A stretch of DNA of 64,000 nucleotides from GCA-2732755 sp965228265. Its GTDB lineage: Bacteria > Planctomycetota > Phycisphaerae > Phycisphaerales > UBA1924. How positions within the stretch are numbered: position 1 is the first letter of the stretch; each line of letters opens with the position of its first letter. Below the pieces are notes generated by a model. It made no database searches. It was not told the DNA's origin and worked only from the letters and a program-made list of their open reading frames with translations. A program made the translations under genes and the position numbers. This document shows, piece by piece, positions 1 through 8,161 of this stretch. The stretch covers positions 992,001 through 1,056,000 of the forward strand of contig OZ245804.1 of assembly GCA_965228265.1 (NCBI GenBank), given 5' to 3'.

Positions 1-218
1 ATCGCGCCAGGCGCTGCGAGCCCGACGGCGTCGGCTCTCTTCATGCCCGCGCGGTCGAGCGCGATGCGCACATGCTCGGCAATGGTGTCGAGGATCGCGG
101 CCGACCCGCGCGAGGCCTCGGTCTTGGTGCCCGAGCGTCCGATGATCTCGCACGCGGCGTTGACCACACCGATCTGCATGTGCGTGCCGCCGAGATCGAC
201 ACCGACCGTGACCTTCAT
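1..218 (-). CDS. ROK-family sugar kinase or regulator, N-terminal part
   Basis: The gene runs off the left edge, so only about 72 N-terminal residues are visible. They begin MKVTVGVDLGGTHMQIGVV, the phosphate-1 loop of the ROK fold (DLGGT), and continue into a typical helix and VGLAAPG strand. ROK proteins are cytoplasmic glucokinases and related sugar kinases, or repressors with an added N-terminal HTH. No HTH precedes the DLGGT here, so a kinase is more likely. The start ATG overlaps the ispE stop as ATGA, which implies translational coupling to ispE. Substrate cannot be told from this fragment. Confidence 0.85.
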   Translation of the reverse strand, partial: MKVTVGVDLGGTHMQIGVVNAACEIIGRSGTKTEASRGSAAILDTIAEHVRIALDRAGMKRADAVGLAAPGA

Positions 219-1117
219 GCCTGCTCCGTTCCGGTCAGCGTGCGCACAACCGCGCAGCGGACGTTGTTGATTCGATCGCCGATCGTCTCGGCGAGCTTTG
301 CCGCGTCGCCCGGCACCATGAAGAGTGTCGAGCCCGAGCCCGAGAGATGGATGGGTTCGTCGGTGACGCGCCCGATCCGCGCGATGAGTGTCTGGAGCTC
401 GGCCTGATACCGCTGCGCCGGGAGCGTCAGGTCGTTGAACAGCTCCTGGGTGTTGACCACGCCCGCCTCGGCCATCTTGACCACGCGCGCGATGTCGAGG
501 GACAGGGGCGACTGGTCGTACTCGCGGTAGACGTCGCCCGTGTGGCAGCCGAAGCCGGGCAGGATCAGCAGGAGCTCGGTCGGCCCGAGCTCGACGCGGC
601 GGATGCGCTCGCCGAAGTGCGTGACGAGCGCCGGTCTTGGCTTGGCCGATTCGTCGAGAAAGAAGGGGATGTCCGAGCCCAGGCTCCGTGCGACCTCGAC
701 CAGCGTGTTCAGCGGGAGATCGAGTTCGAAGAGCTGATTGGCCGCGATGAGGCACGCGGCGGCATCGCTCGAGCCACCGCCCAGCCCGCCCCCGACCGGG
801 ATGCGCTTGGTGATCGAGACCTTCGCTGACAGGTCTCGCCCCACGATCGCCGAGAGCTTGGCGAGCGCCCGGAGGGTCAGGTCGTCGCTGGGGAGCCAGC
901 CCATGGGCGATCGGCTCGGCGCGTCGTCGGCCCAGTGGCGTTCGAGTGTGGTCGCGTCGGCTTTGGTGAGCGTGATGTCGTCGAACAAGTCGACCGCGGC
1001 GATCCACGAGGCGATCGGGTGCATGCCCGCGTCGGGTGTGCCCGCCGGCTCGGGCGGGCCGACGGAGAGCGCGAGGTTGACCTTCGCGGGCGTGCGGATT
1101 GTGACGGTCTCGGCCAT
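215..1117 (-). CDS. ispE: 4-diphosphocytidyl-2-C-methyl-D-erythritol kinase
   Basis: IspE phosphorylates CDP-methylerythritol in the cytoplasmic MEP pathway to isoprenoid precursors. The 300-residue product has the expected GHMP-kinase features: PAKVNLAL near residue 10, the GHMP motif PVGGGLGGGSSDAA at about 107-120, and a DIPFFL segment after it. An upstream in-frame extension exists but is low-complexity, runs into the divergent NIF3 gene and is not family-like, so the start is set at MAETV. A TACGCT hexamer lies 7 nt before this ATG and no Shine-Dalgarno is visible, consistent with a leaderless message. The last codons overlap the ROK gene start. Confidence 0.93.
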   Translation of the reverse strand: MAETVTIRTPAKVNLALSVGPPEPAGTPDAGMHPIASWIAAVDLFDDITLTKADATTLERHWADDAPSRSPMGWLPSDDLTLRALAKLSAIVGRDLSAKVSITKRIPVGGGLGGGSSDAAACLIAANQLFELDLPLNTLVEVARSLGSDIPFFLDESAKPRPALVTHFGERIRRVELGPTELLLILPGFGCHTGDVYREYDQSPLSLDIARVVKMAEAGVVNTQELFNDLTLPAQRYQAELQTLIARIGRVTDEPIHLSGSGSTLFMVPGDAAKLAETIGDRINNVRCAVVRTLTGTEQA

Positions 1118-1124
1118 GTCTGCG

Positions 1125-1130
1125 AGCGTA
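1125..1130 (-). promoter_or_regulatory. Putative -10 box (TACGCT) of ispE
   Basis: The hexamer ends 7 nt before the ispE ATG. Transcription would start at or next to the start codon. No clear -35 is visible. Confidence 0.5.
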
Positions 1131-1183
1131 TCACCCGCGTTGCGTCCGCGTCGGGCGGGCCGATCGACGCCGCTACGATCGGT

Positions 1184-1190
1184 AAGGAGG
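1184..1190 (+). promoter_or_regulatory. Strong Shine-Dalgarno of the NIF3 gene
   Basis: AAGGAGG sits 6 nt before ATG 1197 and fixes the start far downstream of the longest open frame. A TACGAT hexamer at 1174-1179 may be its -10 box, giving a leader of only about 15 nt. Confidence 0.7.
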
Positions 1191-1196
1191 TTTGTC

Positions 1197-2315
1197 ATGG
1201 ATCGTGCCAAGCTGTTCGAGGCTCTGGGTGAACTCGCCCCGCTCTCGCTCGCCGAATCCTGGGACAACGTGGGCCTGCTCGTGGGCGAGGCGTCGGGCGA
1301 GCTTGCCGGCCCGGTGCTCTGCACGATCGATCTGACCGAGGCGGTCATGGACGAGGCCGAGCAGATCGGGTGCTCGACGATTATCGCCTATCACCCGCCG
1401 ATCTTCGTGCCCTTCAAGCGGATCGTCTGCTCGGACACGAAGCAGCGGCTGGTGCACCGCGCGATCCGCGCGGGGATGTCGGTCTATTCGCCGCACACCG
1501 CGCTCGACGCGGCTCAGGACGGGCTCAACGACTGGCTGATCAGCGGCTTCGGCTCGGGCGATGTCCGTTCGCTCAAGCCCTCCACGGAGCGCGATGATCT
1601 GCACAAGATCGTCACATTTGTCCCGACGCAGGACGTCGAGCGCGTCCGCAATGCGCTGGCTTCGGCCGGCGCAGGACACATCGGCGCGTACGACCTCTGC
1701 TCGTTCGGCGTGATCGGCACGGGCACGTTCCGCGGCGAATCGGGCACGAACCCGACGATCGGCAAGGCCGGCGAGTTCACGAGTGTTGAGGAGATGCGCC
1801 TCGAGATGGTCTGCTCCGAGGACGCGGTGGCGCTGGCGATCGAGACGCTCCGGGCGTTCCATCCGTACGAGGAGCCGGCGATCGACGTCTTCAAAATCGA
1901 GCCGCTGCCCGAGCGGAACACGGGTCACGGCCGACGGATCGTGCTCGATCAGCCGCTGACCACGATGGAGATCGCCGAGAAACTCAAGACGCATCTGGGC
2001 GTGACGCGGCTCAAGCTCACGGCCCCGAAGGGCGACCACGGCCAGAAACTCTCGCACATCGGCGTCTGCGCCGGCTCGGGCGGTGATCTGGCGTCCGTCG
2101 CTGCGACCAACGGGTGCGAGATGTACATCACGGGCGAGATGACGCACCACCAGGTGATGGCGCACCTCGACCGCGGGCTCGGGATCATCCTGGCCGGGCA
2201 CACGAATACCGAGCGGGGCTATCTGCCCATCCTCGCGTCGAAGCTCAAGAAGAAGCTGCCGGGTCTCGATGTGCGCGTGTCGTCGGCGGACCGTTCGCAG
2301 CTCGAATGGGTCTGA
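1197..2315 (+). CDS. NIF3-family dinuclear metal-center protein
   Basis: The 372-residue product matches the NIF3/YbgI/YqfO family, hexameric proteins with a two-metal site; some members are linked to GTP cyclohydrolase IB-like activity but the general role is unsettled. Visible motifs are WDNVGLLVG near residue 21, AYHPPIF near 63 (one histidine of the usual HHP pair is Tyr, as in NIF3L1-type members) and GHTNTERGYLP near the C terminus. The length fits the longer form with a central insertion domain at roughly 130-235. Start chosen at MDRAKL because a strong AAGGAGG lies 6 nt upstream. It is divergent from ispE, sharing an 80 bp region. Confidence 0.9.
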   Translation: MDRAKLFEALGELAPLSLAESWDNVGLLVGEASGELAGPVLCTIDLTEAVMDEAEQIGCSTIIAYHPPIFVPFKRIVCSDTKQRLVHRAIRAGMSVYSPHTALDAAQDGLNDWLISGFGSGDVRSLKPSTERDDLHKIVTFVPTQDVERVRNALASAGAGHIGAYDLCSFGVIGTGTFRGESGTNPTIGKAGEFTSVEEMRLEMVCSEDAVALAIETLRAFHPYEEPAIDVFKIEPLPERNTGHGRRIVLDQPLTTMEIAEKLKTHLGVTRLKLTAPKGDHGQKLSHIGVCAGSGGDLASVAATNGCEMYITGEMTHHQVMAHLDRGLGIILAGHTNTERGYLPILASKLKKKLPGLDVRVSSADRSQLEWV

Positions 2316-2319
2316 ATAC

Positions 2320-2808
2320 TCAGGGCGTTTCGAGCACGTCCCGGTCGCTCCCGCCGAAATCGAGAACGCCCTGTTGCTGGAACGAGGACCTGGGCTTGCG
2401 CACGCCCGCGTCGAAGAGCAGCTGCGCGATCTCGCCCGGCGTGACATAGACCACCGAGCCCGAGAGCTCGTACTCGACATCGCCCTCCGGCGAGGCGAAT
2501 TCGGCGAGGTTGATCGCGGCCGGGAGTGTGAACTGCTGCGTGCCAAGGCGCCTCACGGTGGCCTCGGCCGAGCGTGTGCCGGAGAAAACGCGCTGCCCGT
2601 TGAGTTTGAGCGCGTAGCGCACGCGTTCGAGGGGCAGGTCGACCTCGTTGGTGTTGGTGGCGTCGAGCGTGAAGTCGATCACGACGCCGTCGGTGGTTTC
2701 CTGCGTGATGCGGGCGCCGACAACGTCGATCTTGGGCGCGTCGTACGCCGAGCAGCCGGCGGCAAGAAGCGTTATGAGCAGGATGAGCGGGGTCGTGAGG
2801 TTTCGCAT
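2320..2808 (-). CDS. LEA type 2-like lipoprotein
   Basis: A 162-residue protein with an N-terminal lipoprotein signal (hydrophobic stretch then LLAAGC, lipidation Cys19). The mature part resembles the LEA14/WHy beta-sandwich: a PKIDVVGARITQET-type strand, then N-x-N-x-VDLPL near residue 55, followed by YALKLNG. Such domains are found in periplasmic or envelope proteins and have no defined enzymatic role. It converges with the NIF3 gene, with 4 bp between the stops. Upstream a TACCCT hexamer lies 8 nt before the ATG and there is no Shine-Dalgarno. Confidence 0.75.
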   Translation of the reverse strand: MRNLTTPLILLITLLAAGCSAYDAPKIDVVGARITQETTDGVVIDFTLDATNTNEVDLPLERVRYALKLNGQRVFSGTRSAEATVRRLGTQQFTLPAAINLAEFASPEGDVEYELSGSVVYVTPGEIAQLLFDAGVRKPRSSFQQQGVLDFGGSDRDVLETP

Positions 2809-2816
2809 GCGCCGGT

Positions 2817-2822
2817 AGGGTA
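2817..2822 (-). promoter_or_regulatory. Putative -10 box (TACCCT) of the LEA-like lipoprotein
   Basis: Spacer of 8 nt to the ATG; no Shine-Dalgarno between them. Confidence 0.4.
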
Positions 2823-2842
2823 TCGCCCCGGGCCGGCGTGCG

Positions 2843-3304
2843 TCAGCGGAGCGTGGCCCAGAGCCCGTCGCTCTGCGCCGGGTCGGCTGCGACGATCGTG
2901 ATCGCGTGGGTCATGTCCGAGGACATGTCGATGTACCCGAACCACTGGAAAGTCAGCTGACCCAGCACGATGACCGCCAGGATGGCCCCGATCTCGGCCT
3001 GCCATCGGCTGCGCTGCCAGAAAAGGATCGAGGAGCTGATGATCATGGTCGTGAGCTTGAAAGCCGCCACGATCGCGGGAGAGCCCATCGCGATCACCCA
3101 TCGCGCCAGCGGGTTGCCCTCGAACATCCCTACGTTCATGAGATAGGTGAGGGTCATCGCCAGATCGGTCAGCCCGAGCACCCAGCCGATGGCGATCAGC
3201 AGCACGATGCGAAAGGGTCTGCTCCGCAGAAGCTGGGGCAGACGCGCGATCGGGGCCTCTTGCTGCTCGAGGGCCAGCACCGGAAAGGGGAGTGCAGCTT
3301 GCAT
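2843..3304 (-). CDS. Small integral membrane protein, DUF5658-like
   Basis: 153 residues with about four predicted membrane segments (roughly 33-57, 75-95, 105-121 and a weaker first part). The pattern LTDLAMTLTYL...GMFEGNPLA resembles the DUF5658 signature, in which a D...T helix is followed by an ExNPL loop. No function is known for that family. It lies upstream of the LEA-like lipoprotein on the same strand, 34 bp away, and the two may share a transcript, although the lipoprotein has its own possible promoter. No strong Shine-Dalgarno or TANNNT box precedes its ATG. Confidence 0.6.
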   Translation of the reverse strand: MQAALPFPVLALEQQEAPIARLPQLLRSRPFRIVLLIAIGWVLGLTDLAMTLTYLMNVGMFEGNPLARWVIAMGSPAIVAAFKLTTMIISSSILFWQRSRWQAEIGAILAVIVLGQLTFQWFGYIDMSSDMTHAITIVAADPAQSDGLWATLR

Positions 3305-3429
3305 GATCCCGTCGCATCGGCCTTGGGGTTCCCCCTCATGAGCAACCGCACCCCGACTTGCTCGATAGACTCGTGAAGATGCGCCGCTTCGGAGAGAGCG
3401 TCCGCCCTTGCGGGCAATCAGGAGGCCCC

Positions 3430-6400
3430 ATGGTCCGCATTCGTGCAGCTTCTCGGGCGTTGATTCTCTGGCTCGCTACCGGTCCGATAGCGGCTCAGGA
3501 CGTTCTGCCTGTCTATGTCGACGACTCGCCGACCGCCGAGGAGGTGCTCGCGCAGCTGCCAAGACTCGTCGCGCAGGAGAACATCGCCGAGGCGGCCAGC
3601 AATATCCAGAAGCTGCTCGACGACGAGCCTGCGCGCCTGGTCGCCCACGCGGAAGACGCGGATCTGTATCAGAGCGTGCGCCAGCGGATGCACGAGGCGC
3701 TGGCCGCTTCGCCCGCGCTGCTCGAGCGCTACCGCCTGACGCAGGAGCCCCGCGCGCGTCGGCTGCTGGATGAGGACCGCGTCGCGGAGGTCGAGCGCTC
3801 GTTCCTGATGACCCGCGCCGGCGCGGAGGCGGCGCTCGTGCTCGCCGAGCGGCAGTTCGAGGCCGCCCGGTTTCACGCGGCTGTGCGCACGATCGCGCAG
3901 CTCGAGACACACCCGGATATCGAATCGGATGACGAACTCTCGGTCCGCGCGGCCCGGCTGCTGATTCGGCTCACGCCCTACGCCGAGGGCGACGAGGCCA
4001 GGCGTCTGGCGCTCAAACTCGCACATCGCGCAGGGATCGACGAGGAGATCACGCCCGAATCGATGCGCCCGGTGCAGGCGCCGCCCTCGGCGCGTTTGCA
4101 GAGCGTGGGGGTCGCCGAGCAGGGGCCCGCGTTCACGCCGGGCGAACTGCTCGCAAGGCCCCTGCGTTCCTCGCCCATCGCGGGCCCGGTCTCGCTCGCC
4201 GACGCGTCACTCATCCGCGGGCAGCGTCTGACCAGCGGCAGCCCGCGTCCGTGGACACTGCCCGTGCTCGCCGGTGATTACGTGCTGCTCAACGACGGGA
4301 ACAGGCTCACCGCGTGGGACCGCCTCACGCTCGAACGCCTCTGGCAGTACGAGCCCGACGCGAACGCGATGCGCAGCTCGATCGAAGTGCCAAACCGGTT
4401 CCAGAGGCGGATGGGCGAGAACGACATCCGCGATGCGGCCCTCGTCGCCGCGGCGGGCGGGGTCGCGGTGGGGGTGGTCGTCCCAACCGAGGGGCGCTCC
4501 GAGAACAACATCCCCGAGCTGCACGCCGTCGCGCTCGAATCGGGTGAGCGGCTCTGGAGCCTCGTGCCCTCGCGTCTGCGTTCGGACTGGTCGGACGCGG
4601 TGCTGAGCGGCCCGCCCATCATCGTCGAGGGCACGGTCGTGACGGGCGTGTTCCAGTTCTCGCCGCTGAGGCGGGTCATGAGCGCCTACGTCGCGGGCAT
4701 CGATCTCTACACGGGCGAGCTCCGCTGGAGCACGCTCATGGGCACCGCGGGCGTCGCGCCGAGTCAACGCTTCGAGCCCACCGCGCACCTCATCACCGAG
4801 CGTGACGGCATCGTCTACCGCACCGACCCGCTCGGGATCGTCGCCGCCCTCGAAGCGCACACGGGCCGACCGATCTGGCTCCGCAAGATCGTCGTCGAGG
4901 ACATTTTCTCGGGGCGCAGCCGGGACGACTGGGAGCAGCCCGCGCCGATTGTCACGGGGGATCGGGTTATCGCGCTGACGCCCGATCAGCTCGCGGTGCA
5001 GGTATTCGACAGGTTCACCGGCGCGTTGATCGGCGAGCGGGCCGCGTCGATGCTCGGCTGGCCCGAATACCTGCTCTCGTACGCTAGTTGGCTGATCTGC
5101 GTGGGCAACGAGATCTCGGTCGTGCGCACCGAGGGCGTGCTCAGCGAGGAGCCGGCCAAGCTGATGGTCTCGAATGCCGATCGTGCGCCGGGGCGTGTGC
5201 GCCTGGCTGGCGGGGAGCTGATGATCCCCGCGCACACGGGCGTCATGCTCATCGATCCCACAACGCCGGACGTGATGTATCGACGGATCTCGCTCGATTA
5301 CCCGGGCGCGCCGATCGGCGTGGGCGATCAGCTCGTGATCGCCGACAACGCGTTCGTGCACACGTATCTTCCCTGGCCCACCGCCGAGGCCTCGCTCCGT
5401 GAGCGCATGGAGTCTTCGCCGGACGATCCGGACCTCGCGCTGACCTACGCGGAGCTTGCGTATCGCGCGGGCGCACCCGAGCTCATCCCCGATGCCGCGG
5501 ACCTGGCGCTTGGAGCCATCCGGCGGCTCGGCAACTCGGAGCGGGCGAGCCAGTCCCGCAAACGCCTGTACGACGCGCTCGTCGCGATGCTCACCGCGGA
5601 CATCGCCAGCGCCTCAACACTCGCGCCGGCTCAGGAGTTCGACCTCGGTCTGCGCGCCCGGATGGTCGACCTGCTCGGCCGGGCAGCCAGCACGCCGACC
5701 GAGCGCGTGGGGTCGCTCATGGAGCTCGGGCGACTGGGCGAGATGCAGAAGAAGTGGGGCGATGCCGCCCAAGCCTACCAGGCGGTGCTGCTCGACGACG
5801 AGCTGGCCTCGGCTCAGCATGTTCGGGGTCGGCACCGTCAGCGTGCGCAGCTCGCCGCGACCGCCGCCGTCCGCGCGATCGTTCACGACCACCCCCGCGC
5901 CTACAGCGCGTTCGACGAGCAGGCCTCGTCCACGTTCAAGACGCTCACCGAGGACCCGGCAGAGACAGACCCCGCATTGCTCGAAGAACTGGCAGCGAGG
6001 TACCCCGTCGCGCGGATCGCGCCCGAGGCGCTGCTCACCGCGAGCGATCTCTACCTCGCCGATGGAAGGGCCGACCGCTCGATCGCGGCGCTCGAGCGCG
6101 GGCTGGCAGCGATGGAGACCCAGCACGAGCGTCGCTGGCCCCGCGACGCGATCGCCGGCGAGATCGCCGGTCGTCTCATCACCTCGCTCGCCGAGCACGA
6201 TCGACTCTTCGCCGCGAGTCAGACGCTCGAGCGTCTGCGGACCGAGCACCCCTCGCTCGGGCTGACGAATCTGGGCACGCCTCTGGATGCCGCGCTGCTC
6301 GCGCAGCAATACGCCCAGCGTCTGGCCACGCTGGCGCGGTTGCCGCAGGTGGACGGCGCACCGACCCAGCTCGGGCAGACGCTCATCGGTTGGAGCGTGA

Positions 6401-7707
6401 TGCGTCCGCTCAGCACATCGGGGCTCGTGGCGACGAACCACCTCGTGCTGTACTCGCGCTCACTCGGACAGCTCGCGCTCTTCGGGCTCAGCAGCGAACC
6501 GACTGAACAGCTCGCCTTCGACGCCGACGAGGTGCTCGCCGACGCGCCGGGTGATCTCAGGCCGATCTGGTCGCGCTCGGCCCCGGCGGGGAACGAGCCG
6601 ATGCTCGTGCGCCTGGAGCCGGCGTGGGCGATGTTGCTCTGGGGACGCAACGAGAACGCACGCCTCGAACTCATCGATACCGTCACCGGACGCACGCGCT
6701 GGGAGTCGAGCGCCTTCGGCGAGCTCTTCGACGAGGAGCCCGATCGCCGGCGCACGGGGATGGTCGAGACGCCTCTCGACGGCCCGTGCCGACTGAGCGA
6801 TCTCATGCTGGTCTTTGACGACCGGTCCGTGGCGATCGTCGAACGCACCGGGCGCGTCGCGGTTTTCGATCTCGCCTCGGGCGAGGCGATCTGGACACAG
6901 ATGCTCGATGTCCCCGTCGTGTACGAGGCCGCCCTTACGGGCGGGGTGCTGGCGATCGCGGGTGAGCGGCCGGCGGATATCCAGGCTGGCGATCGCCCGG
7001 GCGTCGTGCCGGTGCTGGGGGTGTACGACGTCCGCACGCGCGAGACGCTCCGCCTCGACGACGAACTGGCGAGTCTGCTCCGCTGGGTGCGTGTCGGCCA
7101 ATCGGGGCACGTCATCGTCGGGCTCGATCGGGGCGTGATCTCCATCGAGCCGCGATCGGGCGCGACCGAGTGGCTCGTCGATGATCCCGCGGTCCGTCTC
7201 AGCGGCGACGCGTGGACCATGCACGGGCGCGTCGTCGTGCTCGGGCCTGATCGGCAGATCTGGCAGATCGACACACGCACCGGCTCGCTCCGCGATGCGC
7301 CGCTCGAGGATCTGGGTCGCGTCGGCGGCTCGTCGCGCATCGAGGCGCGCGAGGGCGCTTCGGGTGAAGCCGCCTTCGCCACGGATCACGGGCTCATCAT
7401 CTTCAACGAACAGGGCGCGCTCATCGGGGGCGACGCGACCTCGGGGTTGACCGAGGTGCTCCCGCCCGTGCCGGGCGACGGCTGCTACGCGATGCTCCAG
7501 ACCGAGGGACGGATCCATCCCGATCAGGGCGAGATCTACAGGCTCTGGATGCTCCACGCGCAGACGGGCGAAATCCTGAACCAGGCCGACCTGCACCTGC
7601 TCGCAGCGCCCCAGTCGCTCGTGCTGCTCGATGGCGCGGTGATCGTTGGCATCGACGGCGCGACGCTGATCTATCCGGTTGATGATGAGGGCGGTCTTAC
7701 TCGGTGA
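3430..7707 (+). CDS. Secreted PQQ-propeller / TPR-like giant protein
   Basis: A 1425-residue exported protein. After a signal peptide (about 1-22, ending IAAQ) there is a helical N-terminal region (about 25-230). A first set of PQQ-like beta-propeller blades follows (about 270-660; examples LTAWDRLTLERLWQYE, HAVALESGERLWSLV, GIVAALEAHTGRPIWL). Next is an Ala/Leu-rich helical TPR-like region (about 670-980), then a second propeller (about 990-1420; DTVTGRTRWESS, DLASGEAIWTQM). Such proteins occur widely in Planctomycetota with no assigned role; no catalytic site is evident. The start is set by AGGAGG 4 nt before the ATG; a longer frame begins at 3358 but lacks a signal peptide at its start. 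Its 3' end overlaps the rpiB 3' end by 11 bp. Confidence 0.85.
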   Translation: MVRIRAASRALILWLATGPIAAQDVLPVYVDDSPTAEEVLAQLPRLVAQENIAEAASNIQKLLDDEPARLVAHAEDADLYQSVRQRMHEALAASPALLERYRLTQEPRARRLLDEDRVAEVERSFLMTRAGAEAALVLAERQFEAARFHAAVRTIAQLETHPDIESDDELSVRAARLLIRLTPYAEGDEARRLALKLAHRAGIDEEITPESMRPVQAPPSARLQSVGVAEQGPAFTPGELLARPLRSSPIAGPVSLADASLIRGQRLTSGSPRPWTLPVLAGDYVLLNDGNRLTAWDRLTLERLWQYEPDANAMRSSIEVPNRFQRRMGENDIRDAALVAAAGGVAVGVVVPTEGRSENNIPELHAVALESGERLWSLVPSRLRSDWSDAVLSGPPIIVEGTVVTGVFQFSPLRRVMSAYVAGIDLYTGELRWSTLMGTAGVAPSQRFEPTAHLITERDGIVYRTDPLGIVAALEAHTGRPIWLRKIVVEDIFSGRSRDDWEQPAPIVTGDRVIALTPDQLAVQVFDRFTGALIGERAASMLGWPEYLLSYASWLICVGNEISVVRTEGVLSEEPAKLMVSNADRAPGRVRLAGGELMIPAHTGVMLIDPTTPDVMYRRISLDYPGAPIGVGDQLVIADNAFVHTYLPWPTAEASLRERMESSPDDPDLALTYAELAYRAGAPELIPDAADLALGAIRRLGNSERASQSRKRLYDALVAMLTADIASASTLAPAQEFDLGLRARMVDLLGRAASTPTERVGSLMELGRLGEMQKKWGDAAQAYQAVLLDDELASAQHVRGRHRQRAQLAATAAVRAIVHDHPRAYSAFDEQASSTFKTLTEDPAETDPALLEELAARYPVARIAPEALLTASDLYLADGRADRSIAALERGLAAMETQHERRWPRDAIAGEIAGRLITSLAEHDRLFAASQTLERLRTEHPSLGLTNLGTPLDAALLAQQYAQRLATLARLPQVDGAPTQLGQTLIGWSVMRPLSTSGLVATNHLVLYSRSLGQLALFGLSSEPTEQLAFDADEVLADAPGDLRPIWSRSAPAGNEPMLVRLEPAWAMLLWGRNENARLELIDTVTGRTRWESSAFGELFDEEPDRRRTGMVETPLDGPCRLSDLMLVFDDRSVAIVERTGRVAVFDLASGEAIWTQMLDVPVVYEAALTGGVLAIAGERPADIQAGDRPGVVPVLGVYDVRTRETLRLDDELASLLRWVRVGQSGHVIVGLDRGVISIEPRSGATEWLVDDPAVRLSGDAWTMHGRVVVLGPDRQIWQIDTRTGSLRDAPLEDLGRVGGSSRIEAREGASGEAAFATDHGLIIFNEQGALIGGDATSGLTEVLPPVPGDGCYAMLQTEGRIHPDQGEIYRLWMLHAQTGEILNQADLHLLAAPQSLVLLDGAVIVGIDGATLIYPVDDEGGLTR

Positions 7708-8161
7708 CGCTCGAAGGCTCGGCCCCGACCTCGATCGCTTTGATCTTCGCGATCCGCCGCGCGTGACGCCCGCCCTCGAAGGGATCCTTCAGGAAGACGT
7801 CGACGATTTTCTCGATCGCGCGTTCGCCGAGCAGGTCGGCAGAGAGGCAGAGCACGTTGGCGTCGTTGTGCCCCCGGGCCAGGTGGGCCGTGAGTTCATC
7901 GTGGACGACAGCCGCGCGGATGCCTGGGATTTTGTTGGCCGCGATCGACATCCCGATCCCCGTGCCGCAGACCAGGATGCCGCGTTCGGACTGGCCCGAG
8001 GCGACGTCGCTCCCAACGCGGAAGGCGGCTTCCGGGTAGTCGCAGGGCTCTCCGTCGGCCGAGCCGTGACGGGTCACGCTGTGCCCCTGTTCGCTGAGGA
8101 ACTGCGCCAGTCGCAGCGTGATGTCTGATCCTCTGTGATCGGCACCGATCGAGATGTTCAT
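7697..8161 (-). CDS. rpiB: Ribose 5-phosphate isomerase B
   Basis: RpiB interconverts ribose 5-phosphate and ribulose 5-phosphate in the pentose phosphate pathway. The 154-residue product has the typical start MNISIGADHRG, the catalytic cysteine in ILVCGTGIGMSIAANK (Cys65), HDELTAHLARGHNDANVL and an Arg-rich C-terminal helix (GGRHARRI). Length is normal. The start ATG overlaps the stop of the upstream fusion gene as ATGA, so the two are translationally coupled. In Bacillus the separate genes ywlC (Sua5), ywlE (arginine phosphatase) and ywlF (RpiB) are also neighbours, so the linkage is conserved. Confidence 0.95.
   Translation of the reverse strand: MNISIGADHRGSDITLRLAQFLSEQGHSVTRHGSADGEPCDYPEAAFRVGSDVASGQSERGILVCGTGIGMSIAANKIPGIRAAVVHDELTAHLARGHNDANVLCLSADLLGERAIEKIVDVFLKDPFEGGRHARRIAKIKAIEVGAEPSSVTE

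Noticed and set aside
1118..1348. N-terminal extension of ispE to 1348
   Set aside because: It is low-complexity, overlaps the NIF3 gene start and its Shine-Dalgarno, and the family begins at TPAKVNL.
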